Below are positions 35,818 to 44,870 of a DNA stretch of 64,000 nt, piece by piece. The stretch lies in assembly GCF_003585925.1 (NCBI RefSeq), contig NZ_NRJH01000023.1, forward strand, positions 1 to 64,000, written 5' to 3'. The DNA is from Psittacicella melopsittaci. GTDB lineage: Bacteria; Pseudomonadota; Gammaproteobacteria; Enterobacterales; Psittacicellaceae. Below the pieces are notes generated by a model. It was not told the origin of the DNA. It did no database searches and was given only the letters and a program-made list of their open reading frames with translations. Numbering within the stretch: position 1 is the stretch's first letter; every line of letters begins with the position of its first letter. A program made the translations under genes and the position numbers.

Positions 35818-36870
35818 ATGTTTATTGATTTTACTTCCTTTGGACTTGCACTTTTTGGTGCTTTTGCTGTAGCCCTAATTATTTGCCTCAGCTTAGGTCC
35901 AACTTTAATTAAAACCCTTCATAAACTTAAATACGGTCAAAGTATTCGTACTGATGGCATGCAAACCCACTTGAAAAAACAAGGCACCCCAACCATGGGT
36001 GGGGTAATGATTATTTTGGCAGTTACCGTAGGTACTCTACTTTTTAGTCGCTGGAATAATCTTTATATCTGGTTAGCCTTACTTATTTTCATTGGTTTTG
36101 GCCTAGTGGGTTACATAGATGACTACTTAAAAATTAAACGCAGAAATTCTGATGGTTTAAGTGTAAAACAAAAATATATTTCTCTTTCATTAGTTTCACT
36201 TATTCCTATTTTAATTTTATACTTTAGTAGTAATGATCCAGTAACTACGAGCCTAGCAATTCCTCTGGTTGATTGGATGCCAAATATTGGATTTTTATTT
36301 ATTCCATTTGCCTACTTTACTGTAGTTGGGGCTTCTAATGCCGTAAACCTAACCGATGGTTTAGATGGTTTAGCGATAATTCCTACCTTATTCTGTGCTT
36401 TAGGCTTTGGCTTTATTGCCATAGATGTAGGGGGCTTTGGGGTATTTAGTGGATATAATATTCCGCAAACTTTAGACTTAGCTATTTTATGTGCAGCTCT
36501 TGTTGGTGCTTGTGTTGGCTTTTTCTGGTTTAATAGCTACCCAGCCCAAGTATTTATGGGAGATGTAGGTTCTTTAGCTCTTGGTGGGCTCTTAGGATTT
36601 TTAGCCGTTCTCGTACGTCAAGAACTTCTTCTGGTAATTATGGGGGGAGTATTTGTCGTAGAATGCTTATCTTCGGCAATCCAAATGGTATGGTTTAAAT
36701 ATACCAAACGTAAATATGGTGAAGGACGTCGTGTATTTTTAATGGCTCCTTTACATCACCATTTTGAGAAAAAAGGCTTAAGCGAAACTAAAGTAATTGC
36801 TCGTTTTTGGTCAGTAGCTTTTGTTCTCTTAGTTCTCAGTATTGTCGTTTATAGCAATAAGTTATTCTAA
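35818..36870 (+). CDS. mraY: Phospho-MurNAc-pentapeptide translocase MraY
   Basis: Integral membrane enzyme that makes lipid I from UDP-MurNAc-pentapeptide and undecaprenyl phosphate. The 350-residue protein has about ten helices and the MraY signatures KKQGTPTMGGVMI, GYIDDYLKIKRRNSDGL (Asp pair), NAVNLTDGLDGLA and MAPLHHHFEKKG. It is followed by an intrinsic terminator before murD-ftsW. Confidence 0.96.
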   Translation: MFIDFTSFGLALFGAFAVALIICLSLGPTLIKTLHKLKYGQSIRTDGMQTHLKKQGTPTMGGVMIILAVTVGTLLFSRWNNLYIWLALLIFIGFGLVGYIDDYLKIKRRNSDGLSVKQKYISLSLVSLIPILILYFSSNDPVTTSLAIPLVDWMPNIGFLFIPFAYFTVVGASNAVNLTDGLDGLAIIPTLFCALGFGFIAIDVGGFGVFSGYNIPQTLDLAILCAALVGACVGFFWFNSYPAQVFMGDVGSLALGGLLGFLAVLVRQELLLVIMGGVFVVECLSSAIQMVWFKYTKRKYGEGRRVFLMAPLHHHFEKKGLSETKVIARFWSVAFVLLVLSIVVYSNKLF

Positions 36871-36878
36871 ATTAATAT

Positions 36879-36904
36879 AAGCCTCGTGAAAACGAGGCTT
36901 TTAT
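36879..36904 (+). terminator. Terminator inside the dcw cluster (mraY / murD-ftsW)
   Basis: AAGCCTCG, a TGAAAA loop and CGAGGCTT are followed by TTAT. The T tract is short, so it may leak. A TATAAT at 36909-36914 just beyond could restart transcription. Confidence 0.7.
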
Positions 36905-36980
36905 CCTATATAATAGAAAGGACTTTTGCAAAAAAAATAAAAGTCAAAAATTTAGTCTTTTGTTCAACAAAGTATCTTTT

Positions 36981-39743
36981 ATGTCTTTATCCATTCCAAA
37001 TATAATAAATATTGGGATTGTGGGCGTGAAAAAAAGTGGCTTTGAAACAGCTCGCTTTCTTTTAACACATCAAGAACACAATCACTATAAAATTACTCTC
37101 TTTGATGATAAGCCAGATCAAGAGTTCATTTCTACCTTACAATCAATTAACGGTGATATCGAAGTATATCCTTTAAATGTACCAGATATCCTTGCCAAAC
37201 AAAATTTTCTTATTGTAACGCCTGGAATTCCAAAATCTCATCCTGCTTTTGCTAAAGCAAGAGAACAAAAAGTGGAAATTATTGGCGATATTGAACTTTT
37301 TGCTCGCTTAAAAAATGATTCTAAAGATCCTATTTTCCGCGATGCTCCCGTAATTGGGATAACTGGTTCAAATGGTAAAACTACGGTTACCGAATTAACT
37401 ACGCATATTCTGCAATATCTTGGTTACCATGTAGCTAAAGCAGGAAATGTGGGAGTACCAGTAATGTCTACTCTTACCGAAAGTTATAACTATTATGTGT
37501 TAGAACTTTCAAGTTACCAACTTGAGACTACCAATAGTTTAAAACTACGCGTAGGAACTATTCTAAATGTTACGCCTGATCATTTAGATAGATATAATGG
37601 CATGGAAGATTATACGGCAGCCAAACAGCATATTTACGATTTAAGCCAGAGCTTACTTTATAACAAAATAGATCAAGCAACTTGGCCTCGCAATGAAAAT
37701 GCTAAAAAGCACATGACTGCTTTTACTTCAGATCCAGTAAAACAGCCTGCTTCTTACTTCTATGATCCGCAAAAACGGACATTAAATATTCCGACCTTAT
37801 ACGATAATGCAACTAGTGTTTCCTATGTAAGTTTACCTGTTAAAGATTTTCTTCTCCAAGGGACGCATAACTATGAAAACCTTCTGGCAGCCATAGCTTT
37901 AGTGCGTTTAACTTTACAGGCTCACTCTGAACAACAAGACAAGTTAATTTTTGAAGCAGCTCGTAATTTTAAAGGCTTGCCACATAGATTTGAGCTTGTC
38001 CATGTTTCAAATAACGGCGTGCGCTTTATTAATGATAGTAAAGCAACCAATATAGGTTCGGTTGAATCAGCCTTACGTTCGGTAGATTTACATAGTAATA
38101 ATAAGCTTTATCTCCTAATGGGGGGCGAAGGGAAAAAGCAAGACTTTACCGAATTAGCTCCTGCAGTAGCGAAAATAAAAAATATTGAAGTTATTTGCTA
38201 TGGTCGTGATGCCGAAGAAGTAGCTAAATGCTCTCCGCATGCCCAAGTTTTTAAAGGGGCTACTTTAGAAACGGTAATGACTCATATAGCTCCTAAATTA
38301 AAAAGCAATGATGTAGTTCTCTTAAGTCCTGGTTGTGCTAGTTTAGATCAATTTAAAAACTATGAAGAGAGAGGGCAGAAGTTTACTGAAATTGCAAAAA
38401 AGTATCAGAAGCCTAGTAGAGTAAAGCGTTGGGGAATATCTCTGTTAAACTTTGCCCAAAACGCTACCCATGGTCTTATCTATCTAGGTGATAATAAAAA
38501 TAATGACCACACTATCAAGCTATATGACGGTTATTTACTTGCTTTAATCTTTAGCATTTTTGGTTTGGGGATAATTACTGTATTTTCTTCCTCAGTTTAC
38601 TTTTCTCTTAAGCAAATGGGGATGATTTTTAATCCTAAACAAGCTCTGTTAATGGTTGCCGGAGTAATAACCTTTTTAGTGAGTTTATGCATTAACTCGT
38701 CCAAATGGCGAACCTTTACTCCTTTGATTTCAATACTTACCATTGGAGCCTTGATTTTTGTTCATACATTTGGGCACTCGGTTAATGGAGCTCAGCGTTG
38801 GATTAGTTTATTTGGTTTTACTTTCCAACCTGTAGAATTAGCAAAACTTTGTACCCTAATTTATTTAGCTCACTACCTTGTGGCTGTATCTAGCGAAAGT
38901 AACTTTCGCTTAATAGATATGCTAGGTTTTACAGGATTTTTCCTGATAATGGCAATGCTTTTACTCATGCAACCTGATTTTGGTTCAACTTTAATGTTAA
39001 TCATAATTAGTAGTGTAACCATTGTCTATGTTACCCCGAACCTAAAAGCAATGGTAATAAGATTTACGCCTGTATTAATTGTTGCCGCTACGCTCTTATT
39101 TATCTACGTAACCAATAAATCTTACCTTATGGATCGTATTACAGGTTTCTTAGATCCATATTCTGATCCTTATGGTAAATCCTATCAGGTTATTAACTCT
39201 ATTTCTGCCTTTTCCCATGGCGGATTTTGGGGCGTAGGTTTAGGGAATTCAATTTTTAAATCTGGCTATCTTACCGAAGCTAATACTGACTATATTTTAG
39301 CTATTTACGGAGAAGAGTTTGGTTATATAGGTATTATTATCCTCGTAGTTTTAGAAATTTTACTCTATTTACGCATGTTTAAGATTTCTCACCAAACCTT
39401 TTTCATCTATAAGCGTCCTTTCCAAGCAATTTTAGTCTTTACTTTTGTTTTATGGTTTGCTTATCAAGCCCTCTATAACTTAGGTATGACCGTAGCCTTT
39501 TTACCAACTGATGGTAGTACCCATCCCTTAATTTCTTATGGGGGGTCATCCTATGTGGTAATGTTTACGGCATTAGGTATTACCATGCGTATTGACTACG
39601 AAAATCGCTTAATTGCTAATGGCGAAAAACTAAAAGAAAGTCGTTCTAAAGATATGGTCTTAAGTTTCTTTGATTACTTAAATAATTTCTTTTCACGCAA
39701 GAAAAGCTTGCCACAACACAAGCGGGCAAGAAAAAATAAATAG
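36981..39743 (+). CDS. murD-ftsW: MurD-FtsW fusion protein: D-Glu ligase joined to the septal glycosyltransferase
   Basis: One uninterrupted frame of about 920 residues. Residues 5-470 are a complete MurD, which adds D-glutamate to UDP-MurNAc-L-Ala: GDIELFARL, ITGSNGKTTVTELTT, VLELSSYQLETT, NVTPDHLDRY, GLPHRFELV, INDSKATNIGS, LMGGEGKKQDF and LLSPGCASLDQFKNYEERG. A basic linker of about 45 residues follows. From about 518 comes a complete FtsW, the SEDS polymerase of septal peptidoglycan: NGAQRWISLFGFTFQPVEL, QPDFGSTLMLI, the catalytic-Asp segment LTEANTDYILAIYGEE, and HPLISYGGSSYVVM. FtsW normally starts in the cytoplasm, so the topology is consistent. The C-terminal tail is cationic. The ATG at 36981 is preferred to a TTG at 36960. 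Confidence 0.95.
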   Translation: MSLSIPNIINIGIVGVKKSGFETARFLLTHQEHNHYKITLFDDKPDQEFISTLQSINGDIEVYPLNVPDILAKQNFLIVTPGIPKSHPAFAKAREQKVEIIGDIELFARLKNDSKDPIFRDAPVIGITGSNGKTTVTELTTHILQYLGYHVAKAGNVGVPVMSTLTESYNYYVLELSSYQLETTNSLKLRVGTILNVTPDHLDRYNGMEDYTAAKQHIYDLSQSLLYNKIDQATWPRNENAKKHMTAFTSDPVKQPASYFYDPQKRTLNIPTLYDNATSVSYVSLPVKDFLLQGTHNYENLLAAIALVRLTLQAHSEQQDKLIFEAARNFKGLPHRFELVHVSNNGVRFINDSKATNIGSVESALRSVDLHSNNKLYLLMGGEGKKQDFTELAPAVAKIKNIEVICYGRDAEEVAKCSPHAQVFKGATLETVMTHIAPKLKSNDVVLLSPGCASLDQFKNYEERGQKFTEIAKKYQKPSRVKRWGISLLNFAQNATHGLIYLGDNKNNDHTIKLYDGYLLALIFSIFGLGIITVFSSSVYFSLKQMGMIFNPKQALLMVAGVITFLVSLCINSSKWRTFTPLISILTIGALIFVHTFGHSVNGAQRWISLFGFTFQPVELAKLCTLIYLAHYLVAVSSESNFRLIDMLGFTGFFLIMAMLLLMQPDFGSTLMLIIISSVTIVYVTPNLKAMVIRFTPVLIVAATLLFIYVTNKSYLMDRITGFLDPYSDPYGKSYQVINSISAFSHGGFWGVGLGNSIFKSGYLTEANTDYILAIYGEEFGYIGIIILVVLEILLYLRMFKISHQTFFIYKRPFQAILVFTFVLWFAYQALYNLGMTVAFLPTDGSTHPLISYGGSSYVVMFTALGITMRIDYENRLIANGEKLKESRSKDMVLSFFDYLNNFFSRKKSLPQHKRARKNK

Positions 39744-39748
39744 CTTAT

Positions 39749-39783
39749 AAGATCTACGTTATTTTGCGTAGATCTTTTTTTAT
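39749..39783 (+). terminator. Terminator inside the dcw cluster (murD-ftsW / murG)
   Basis: AGATCTACG / CGTAGATCT with an 8-base loop, followed by seven T. Confidence 0.85.
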
Positions 39784-39870
39784 TTTTACTAAGAAACTAC
39801 AGCACTTTAAGGGTCTTTGGTATATACTATTAGATTGTTTCCTTTCATATCCAATTTGCACTCTATTTAT

Positions 39871-41094
39871 ATGACAAAGAAAAAAGTGTTAATCATGGCT
39901 GGAGGCACAGGAGGACACATTTTCCCTGCTCTAGCAATAGCACAAAAACTAACAGAACAAGGGGTAGAAGTTGCATGGGTTGGTACTGCTAACCGCATGG
40001 AAGCTCAACTTGTACCCAAATATGGCTATCCTATCTACTTTATTGATATCGAAGGCTTAGTTTCACGTGGAGCTAAAGCTTGGTTAAGAGCTCCATTTAA
40101 AATCTTAAAATCAATTTTCCAAGCCAAAAAAATTATTAAAAGCTTTAAACCTGACCTCGTAGTAGGAACAGGGGGTTACGTATGTGGACCTACTGGAGTT
40201 GCAGCCAAACTATCTGGCGTACCTCTAGTTATGATTGAAAATAACGGGGTTATGGGACTAACTAATAAAATCTTAGCTAAGTTTGCCAACCTAATGTTAT
40301 TTGCTTACCCTTTAAAAGAAGCAAAAAAAGCCGAATATGTGGTAGGTCAACCTCTGCGTGAAGACTTTACTAAACTCGAGAGTCAAACAAATCTCGAGTC
40401 TTTAGAGCAAAAAGCCAAGGTCGAATTTAAAGACCTTCTAGTGTTTAGTAAGGCAAAAGAGCAAGACCTTGAATATAGTCCAGAAAACTATGAAAAAGTT
40501 TACCAAAACCTAAGTGCCGAGCAACAAGCTGAATTTAATCTCTTAAGTTTTAGTAAACGCGAATTAAAAATTCTTGCCGTAGGTGGCTCTCTTGGGGCAC
40601 AAATTCTCAATCGCAATCTAGCTCCAGCAATAAAAGAGTTAGAAGTTCTTGGCATTAAAACTAAAACTTATCAACAAGTTGGTAAGGGCAACTTTAATGA
40701 AGTTGAGCAACTAGTGCAAGAACTAGGGCTACAAAGTTCATTTGTGGTGCAAGAATTTATCGATAATATGGTGGAAAAATACTTGGATAGTGACCTGATT
40801 ATTTGTCGTTCAGGGTCTATGACCGTATTTGAAATTGCTAGCTGTAATCGTCCCGCAATCTTTGTTCCTCTTGCCCTGCAAAAGGATCAGCAACAATTGC
40901 AAAATGCTAAGTACTTAACTAATGCCGGCGCTGCCCTTTATATTCTCAATCAAGATTTTAATGCTCAGAGTTTAGTTAAACAAATTTGCCGTTTAAACTA
41001 CCACCAACTCTATCAAATGGCAAGTAAACAAAGTGCATTAGCAACACCAAAAGCCACAGATAAAATTATCGAATTTATTAATTCATACTTATAG
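39871..41094 (+). CDS. murG: Lipid II-forming GlcNAc transferase MurG
   Basis: Peripheral membrane glycosyltransferase that adds GlcNAc to lipid I. From the ATG at 39871 it begins KKKVLIMAGGTGGHIFPALA, the first glycine-rich loop; GTGGYVCGPTGVAAKLSGVP, IENNGVMGLTNK, VGQPLRED, AVGGSLGAQILN and CRSGSMTVFEIASCNRPAIFVPLA follow. About 407 residues against 355 in E. coli; most of the excess is a charged insertion of about 45 residues between the two Rossmann domains (after VGQPLREDF), unusual because it lies in the hinge. No FtsW gene precedes it separately. Confidence 0.94.
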   Translation: MTKKKVLIMAGGTGGHIFPALAIAQKLTEQGVEVAWVGTANRMEAQLVPKYGYPIYFIDIEGLVSRGAKAWLRAPFKILKSIFQAKKIIKSFKPDLVVGTGGYVCGPTGVAAKLSGVPLVMIENNGVMGLTNKILAKFANLMLFAYPLKEAKKAEYVVGQPLREDFTKLESQTNLESLEQKAKVEFKDLLVFSKAKEQDLEYSPENYEKVYQNLSAEQQAEFNLLSFSKRELKILAVGGSLGAQILNRNLAPAIKELEVLGIKTKTYQQVGKGNFNEVEQLVQELGLQSSFVVQEFIDNMVEKYLDSDLIICRSGSMTVFEIASCNRPAIFVPLALQKDQQQLQNAKYLTNAGAALYILNQDFNAQSLVKQICRLNYHQLYQMASKQSALATPKATDKIIEFINSYL

Positions 41095-41106
41095 AGCACT
41101 TTATAT

Positions 41107-42549
41107 ATGATTAAGCAAATTATTGACGAAAAGAATCCAATGCAACAACGTCACATGCCTATTGAAGGCTATATTCACTTTATAGGTATTGGTGGGGTAG
41201 GGATGTCAGGAATTGCCCAAGTGTTAAAAAACCTTGGTTATGAAATTTCTGGCTCAGATATTGGACAAAATGCTACTATCAGCAAATTAAAAAACATGGG
41301 TATTACTATTTACCCTGAGCATAAAAAAGAAAATATCGATCAGGCTGCAATTATTGTTGTTTCTTCGGCAATTAAAGAAAGTAATCCTGAAATTATTGCT
41401 GCTCGTGAAAAAGGCATTCCAATTATCCGTCGAGCGCAAATGTTAGCAGAGATCATGCGTTTTAGACACGGAATTACTGTTGCTGGTACACATGGTAAAA
41501 CTACCACTACGGCAATGCTTGCTACAGTATTTACAGCTGCTGGTCTAGATCCAACTTTTATCAATGGTGGGGTAGTTAAAAATGCAGGCAGTAATGCACG
41601 TCTAGGGCAAGGAAAATACATGATTGCTGAAGCAGATGAGTCAGATGCTTCCTTTTTACATCTAACTCCATTTACTTCAGTTATTCTTAATATTGAAAAA
41701 GATCATATGGAAACCTACCAAGGGGACTTTAACCGTATGATCGATACTTATGTAAATTTCTTGCATAATGTACCTTTTTATGGCACAGCTGTAGTTTGTT
41801 ATGACTCACCAACTATTCATGACATTATTCCGCGTATTGGTCGTAAAACTATAACTTACGGCTACTCTGAAGGATCTGATTACCAAATTATTTCTTATAC
41901 CCCAGGATTTTTTAGCTGTAAATTCTCAGTTCTAACTCCTGAAAAAGAAGTAATTGACTTAGAATTATCGGCATCAGGTCGTCATAATGCCTCTAATGCT
42001 ACAGCAGCTCTAGTTGTAGCTCTAAATGAAGGTCTTCCTTTAGATAAAATTAAAGAAGGCTTAAAAGCATTTACGGGGGCAGGTCGTCGTTTTGATCGCA
42101 TAGGTGAATATCAAATTGATGAGCAACGTAAGGCTTTATTTATTGATGACTATGGTCACCACCCGACCGAATTAGAAGCAACTATTAATACTGCTCGCGA
42201 AGTATTTCCAGAGCGTCGTTTAGTAATGCTTTTTGAGCCACATCGCTATTCACGTACGCTTAGTTTATTTGATGACTTTGTTTTAACTTTAAGCAAAGCA
42301 GATCAAGTTATTCTTTTAGATGTATATCCAGCTGGTGAAGACCCTATCGTAGGAGCTGACTCGCAAAGTCTTTCGCATGAAATTCGTAAACTAGGTAAAG
42401 ACTGTATTGCCGTAGGACAAAAAGACCTTGGTGAAATTTTAGATCTGATTCTGCAAGACAATGATGTGGTATTTTCACAAGGAGCAGGTTCGGTTTCCCG
42501 TAAAGTAAATGCGGCTCTAGCAAATTCAGGGTGGAAAAAACTAAGTTAA
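41107..42549 (+). CDS. murC: UDP-MurNAc-L-alanine ligase MurC
   Basis: First Mur ligase, adding L-Ala to UDP-MurNAc. Motifs are HFIGIGGVGMSGIAQVL, GSDIGQNATISKLK, AGTHGKTTTTAMLA (ATP), AEADESDASFLHL, FIDDYGHHPTELEATI and FEPHRYSRT. 480 residues, near E. coli MurC (491). 12 bp after murG, 8 bp before ddlB. The ATG at 41143 inside the first dozen residues is an alternative start. Confidence 0.96.
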   Translation: MIKQIIDEKNPMQQRHMPIEGYIHFIGIGGVGMSGIAQVLKNLGYEISGSDIGQNATISKLKNMGITIYPEHKKENIDQAAIIVVSSAIKESNPEIIAAREKGIPIIRRAQMLAEIMRFRHGITVAGTHGKTTTTAMLATVFTAAGLDPTFINGGVVKNAGSNARLGQGKYMIAEADESDASFLHLTPFTSVILNIEKDHMETYQGDFNRMIDTYVNFLHNVPFYGTAVVCYDSPTIHDIIPRIGRKTITYGYSEGSDYQIISYTPGFFSCKFSVLTPEKEVIDLELSASGRHNASNATAALVVALNEGLPLDKIKEGLKAFTGAGRRFDRIGEYQIDEQRKALFIDDYGHHPTELEATINTAREVFPERRLVMLFEPHRYSRTLSLFDDFVLTLSKADQVILLDVYPAGEDPIVGADSQSLSHEIRKLGKDCIAVGQKDLGEILDLILQDNDVVFSQGAGSVSRKVNAALANSGWKKLS

Positions 42550-42557
42550 TTTAGGCT

Positions 42558-43544
42558 ATGAAAACAAATAAATACACTGTCGAAGATCTTAAACAGTATA
42601 AAATTGCGGTTTTATGCGGTGGTACTTCAAATGAAAGAGAAATTTCTCTTCTTTCTGGAGATGGTATCTACTCGGCTTTAAAAGCAAGTAGTTTAAACCT
42701 TGATGTGCATAAAATTGATCCAAAATTTTACGATCTCATTAATCTAAAAAAAGATGGCTTCAATCTTGTCTTTAATACCTTACATGGACGCTTTGGCGAA
42801 GACGGACAAGTACAAGGTTTTCTTGATGTTCTAGGCATTAAATATTCAGGTTGTAATCTTCTACAATCAGCTTTAACTCTAGATAAGCTATTAACCAAAA
42901 AAGTTTGGTTACAAAGTCAAGTTTCGACTTCAGCTTTTATTAATCTAACTGCGAACCAAATACTTGAACAACAAGATACTCTTGATCTCGATAAAATTAT
43001 TGCTGATCTAGGTCTGCCTCTCTTTGTTAAACCAAATCTGGAAGGTTCGTCAATTGGGATTAGCAAAGTAAAAAGTAAAGAAGAGCTTTTACCTGCTCTA
43101 ATTACAGCAGCCAAACTTGACAATCAAGTTCTGGTAGAACAATTTATTAATGGTAAAGAATACTCAGTACCAGTTTTAAATAATAAAGCCTTAGCTGCTA
43201 TTGAGATTATTATTGATAAAAAATATGAGTTCTACGATTATCAATCAAAATACTTTGATGATAATACACGCTATGAATGTCCTGCTAATCTAAGCCCTGA
43301 GCAAACGGCAAAAATTCTTGCCCTTGCCGAAAAAGCTACTTTGGCAGTAGGAATTAAAAGCTGGTGTCGCGTTGATATTTTAAGCAACCAAGAAGGTGAA
43401 TTCTATGCTCTAGAAATAAACACTAACCCAGGGATGACTACCCACAGTTTATTCCCTATGGCAGCTAAATATCGTGGCATGGATTATACTAAACTTTGCT
43501 TACATGTTCTTGTCGATGCAATTAATGATGTCGAATTAGGTTAA
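42558..43544 (+). CDS. ddlB: D-alanine-D-alanine ligase
   Basis: ATP-grasp ligase that supplies D-Ala-D-Ala to MurF. AVLCGGTSNEREISLLSG, NTLHGRFGEDGQVQGFLD, YSGCNLLQSALTLDK, FVKPNLEGSSIGISKV and ALEINTNPGMTTHSL are the family signatures, with the metal-binding residues in the last. 328 residues (E. coli DdlB 306). Position between murC and ftsQ is the standard place of ddlB. A hairpin separates it from ftsQ. Confidence 0.95.
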   Translation: MKTNKYTVEDLKQYKIAVLCGGTSNEREISLLSGDGIYSALKASSLNLDVHKIDPKFYDLINLKKDGFNLVFNTLHGRFGEDGQVQGFLDVLGIKYSGCNLLQSALTLDKLLTKKVWLQSQVSTSAFINLTANQILEQQDTLDLDKIIADLGLPLFVKPNLEGSSIGISKVKSKEELLPALITAAKLDNQVLVEQFINGKEYSVPVLNNKALAAIEIIIDKKYEFYDYQSKYFDDNTRYECPANLSPEQTAKILALAEKATLAVGIKSWCRVDILSNQEGEFYALEINTNPGMTTHSLFPMAAKYRGMDYTKLCLHVLVDAINDVELG

Positions 43545-43554
43545 TAAGTTTATA

Positions 43555-43584
43555 ATATATCCAGCACCAGCTGGATATATTTTG
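43555..43584 (+). terminator. Hairpin with short T tract between ddlB and ftsQ
   Basis: A perfect 11-bp inverted repeat ATATATCCAGC / GCTGGATATAT with an ACCA loop, then TTTTG, ending 9 bases before the ftsQ start. It may attenuate transcription or affect ribosome access. Confidence 0.65.
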
Positions 43585-43592
43585 TATTGATT

Positions 43593-44489
43593 ATGTTAAA
43601 ACGGATTATAAAAGCCAAAGTATTCTATATTAGCCTAATATTACTGATTCTCTTAATAGTTTTAATTAGCCAAAGAAGTCGTATTGGTCAATTTATTGAT
43701 ACTACCCCAATGGATCAGTATCAAATTAATACTAATTTAAAATTTACTAATAGCGAAGATATTTTAGCGGCTATAACTAACTCAGATAATAAAGATAAGG
43801 GATACTTTAGTTTCAATACCAAAAACCTCGTGGATAAGCTTGATGGCTATTCATGGATAAAATTTGTTATGGTCAACAAAGTATGGCCAAATACTGTTAA
43901 TATTCGTCTGCAAGAATATAAACCCTATGCTATTTGGACGGATGGAAATAAAGTGGGATACATAACAGAGGATGGTAAATTATTTTATAGTCCTAAGCAA
44001 GAACAGCAAAATGCACAACAAAGTGAAAATAAGGTAATTGATTTAAATAGTGATCTTATTGATAATCAAATACCTGTTCTAATTTCTAATCAATATTACA
44101 TTCAAACAGCATTAAACTATTGGTTACAAGTAAAAGATGACTTAGATTCAACGAATTTAAGCATTAAAGAAATTAGAGTAGATTCTTCTGATGCATGGCA
44201 AATACTTTTAAGTAATGGTATTTTACTGAATTTAGATTCGGTAAATATTAATGAAAGTATTCGACGCTTTTTACTTGCAGCCGAACAAATAAAAGTTCCG
44301 CAAGGTTATCTCGTAGATTATGTAGATCTGCGCTATAACAATGGTATTTCCATAAAATTTATTCCAGAAAATTTAGCAAAAAATGTCTTAGTTACTAGTT
44401 TGGTTCCAGGCAAAGGAGGGCAACCTCTATATAATGCCAACTTCTCTTCTGAACCAGTTAAAGGAAACTATACTGACGATTTAAATTAA
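43593..44489 (+). CDS. ftsQ: Cell-division protein FtsQ
   Basis: Bitopic divisome scaffold binding FtsB/FtsL. Identified by position between ddlB and ftsA and by architecture: short basic N terminus, one helix (IKAKVFYISLILLILLIVLIS), a POTRA-like segment and the FtsQ motif DGYSWIKFVMVNKVWPNTVN followed by YKPYAIWTDGNKVGYITEDG, matching the WV+ +V+R+WP and A+W + EG patterns of FtsQ. About 298 residues, E. coli 276. The ATG at 43593 is preferred; a TTG two codons upstream is also in frame. Confidence 0.88.
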   Translation: MLKRIIKAKVFYISLILLILLIVLISQRSRIGQFIDTTPMDQYQINTNLKFTNSEDILAAITNSDNKDKGYFSFNTKNLVDKLDGYSWIKFVMVNKVWPNTVNIRLQEYKPYAIWTDGNKVGYITEDGKLFYSPKQEQQNAQQSENKVIDLNSDLIDNQIPVLISNQYYIQTALNYWLQVKDDLDSTNLSIKEIRVDSSDAWQILLSNGILLNLDSVNINESIRRFLLAAEQIKVPQGYLVDYVDLRYNNGISIKFIPENLAKNVLVTSLVPGKGGQPLYNANFSSEPVKGNYTDDLN

Positions 44490-44504
44490 AGATAATTAAA
44501 CTCT

Positions 44505-44541
44505 AGCTCTGAACTTGCTAATAGGTTCAGAGCTATTTTTA
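44505..44541 (+). terminator. Terminator after ftsQ
   Basis: TAGCTCTGAAC / GTTCAGAGCTA with a 10-base loop, then TTTTTAG. Confidence 0.85.
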
Positions 44542-44870
44542 GACTAAATTATTCTTTTTAGTTAATTATCAAAAACTTAGATGTTTTTGCTTTGGACAAA
44601 AAAAGTTATGCCTAAATTTTAAACATTTTAGCTATTTATATAGGTTTAAATATACTTTTTGTCCGTTTTTTTATACCTTCTCAGTAATTTAAAGAATACA
44701 ATTTGTTAATTTTTCAAAATATTGTTAAAAAAAAGCCGTTTTTCTCGCGATTTGTTGTAAAATAGTAAATGAAAATACCCGCATTTTTTCATAAAATGAT
44801 TAGAGTTCATTTTTAGTAATTACTACGGGATAATAATATAAAATATTAATAAGCTTTACACGTTAACATT
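44542..44870. other. Intergenic region before ftsA
   Basis: 329 very AT-rich bases, which must hold the ftsA-ftsZ promoter since a terminator lies upstream. TAAAAT near 44758 and several TTGTTA-like hexamers are candidates, none with a good partner. I see no small gene. Confidence 0.4.

Noticed and set aside
38380-38530. Missed gene boundary between murD and ftsW
   Set aside because: The linker has no stop, and no start with a good ribosome binding site precedes the first FtsW helix; the sequence as given supports a fusion.
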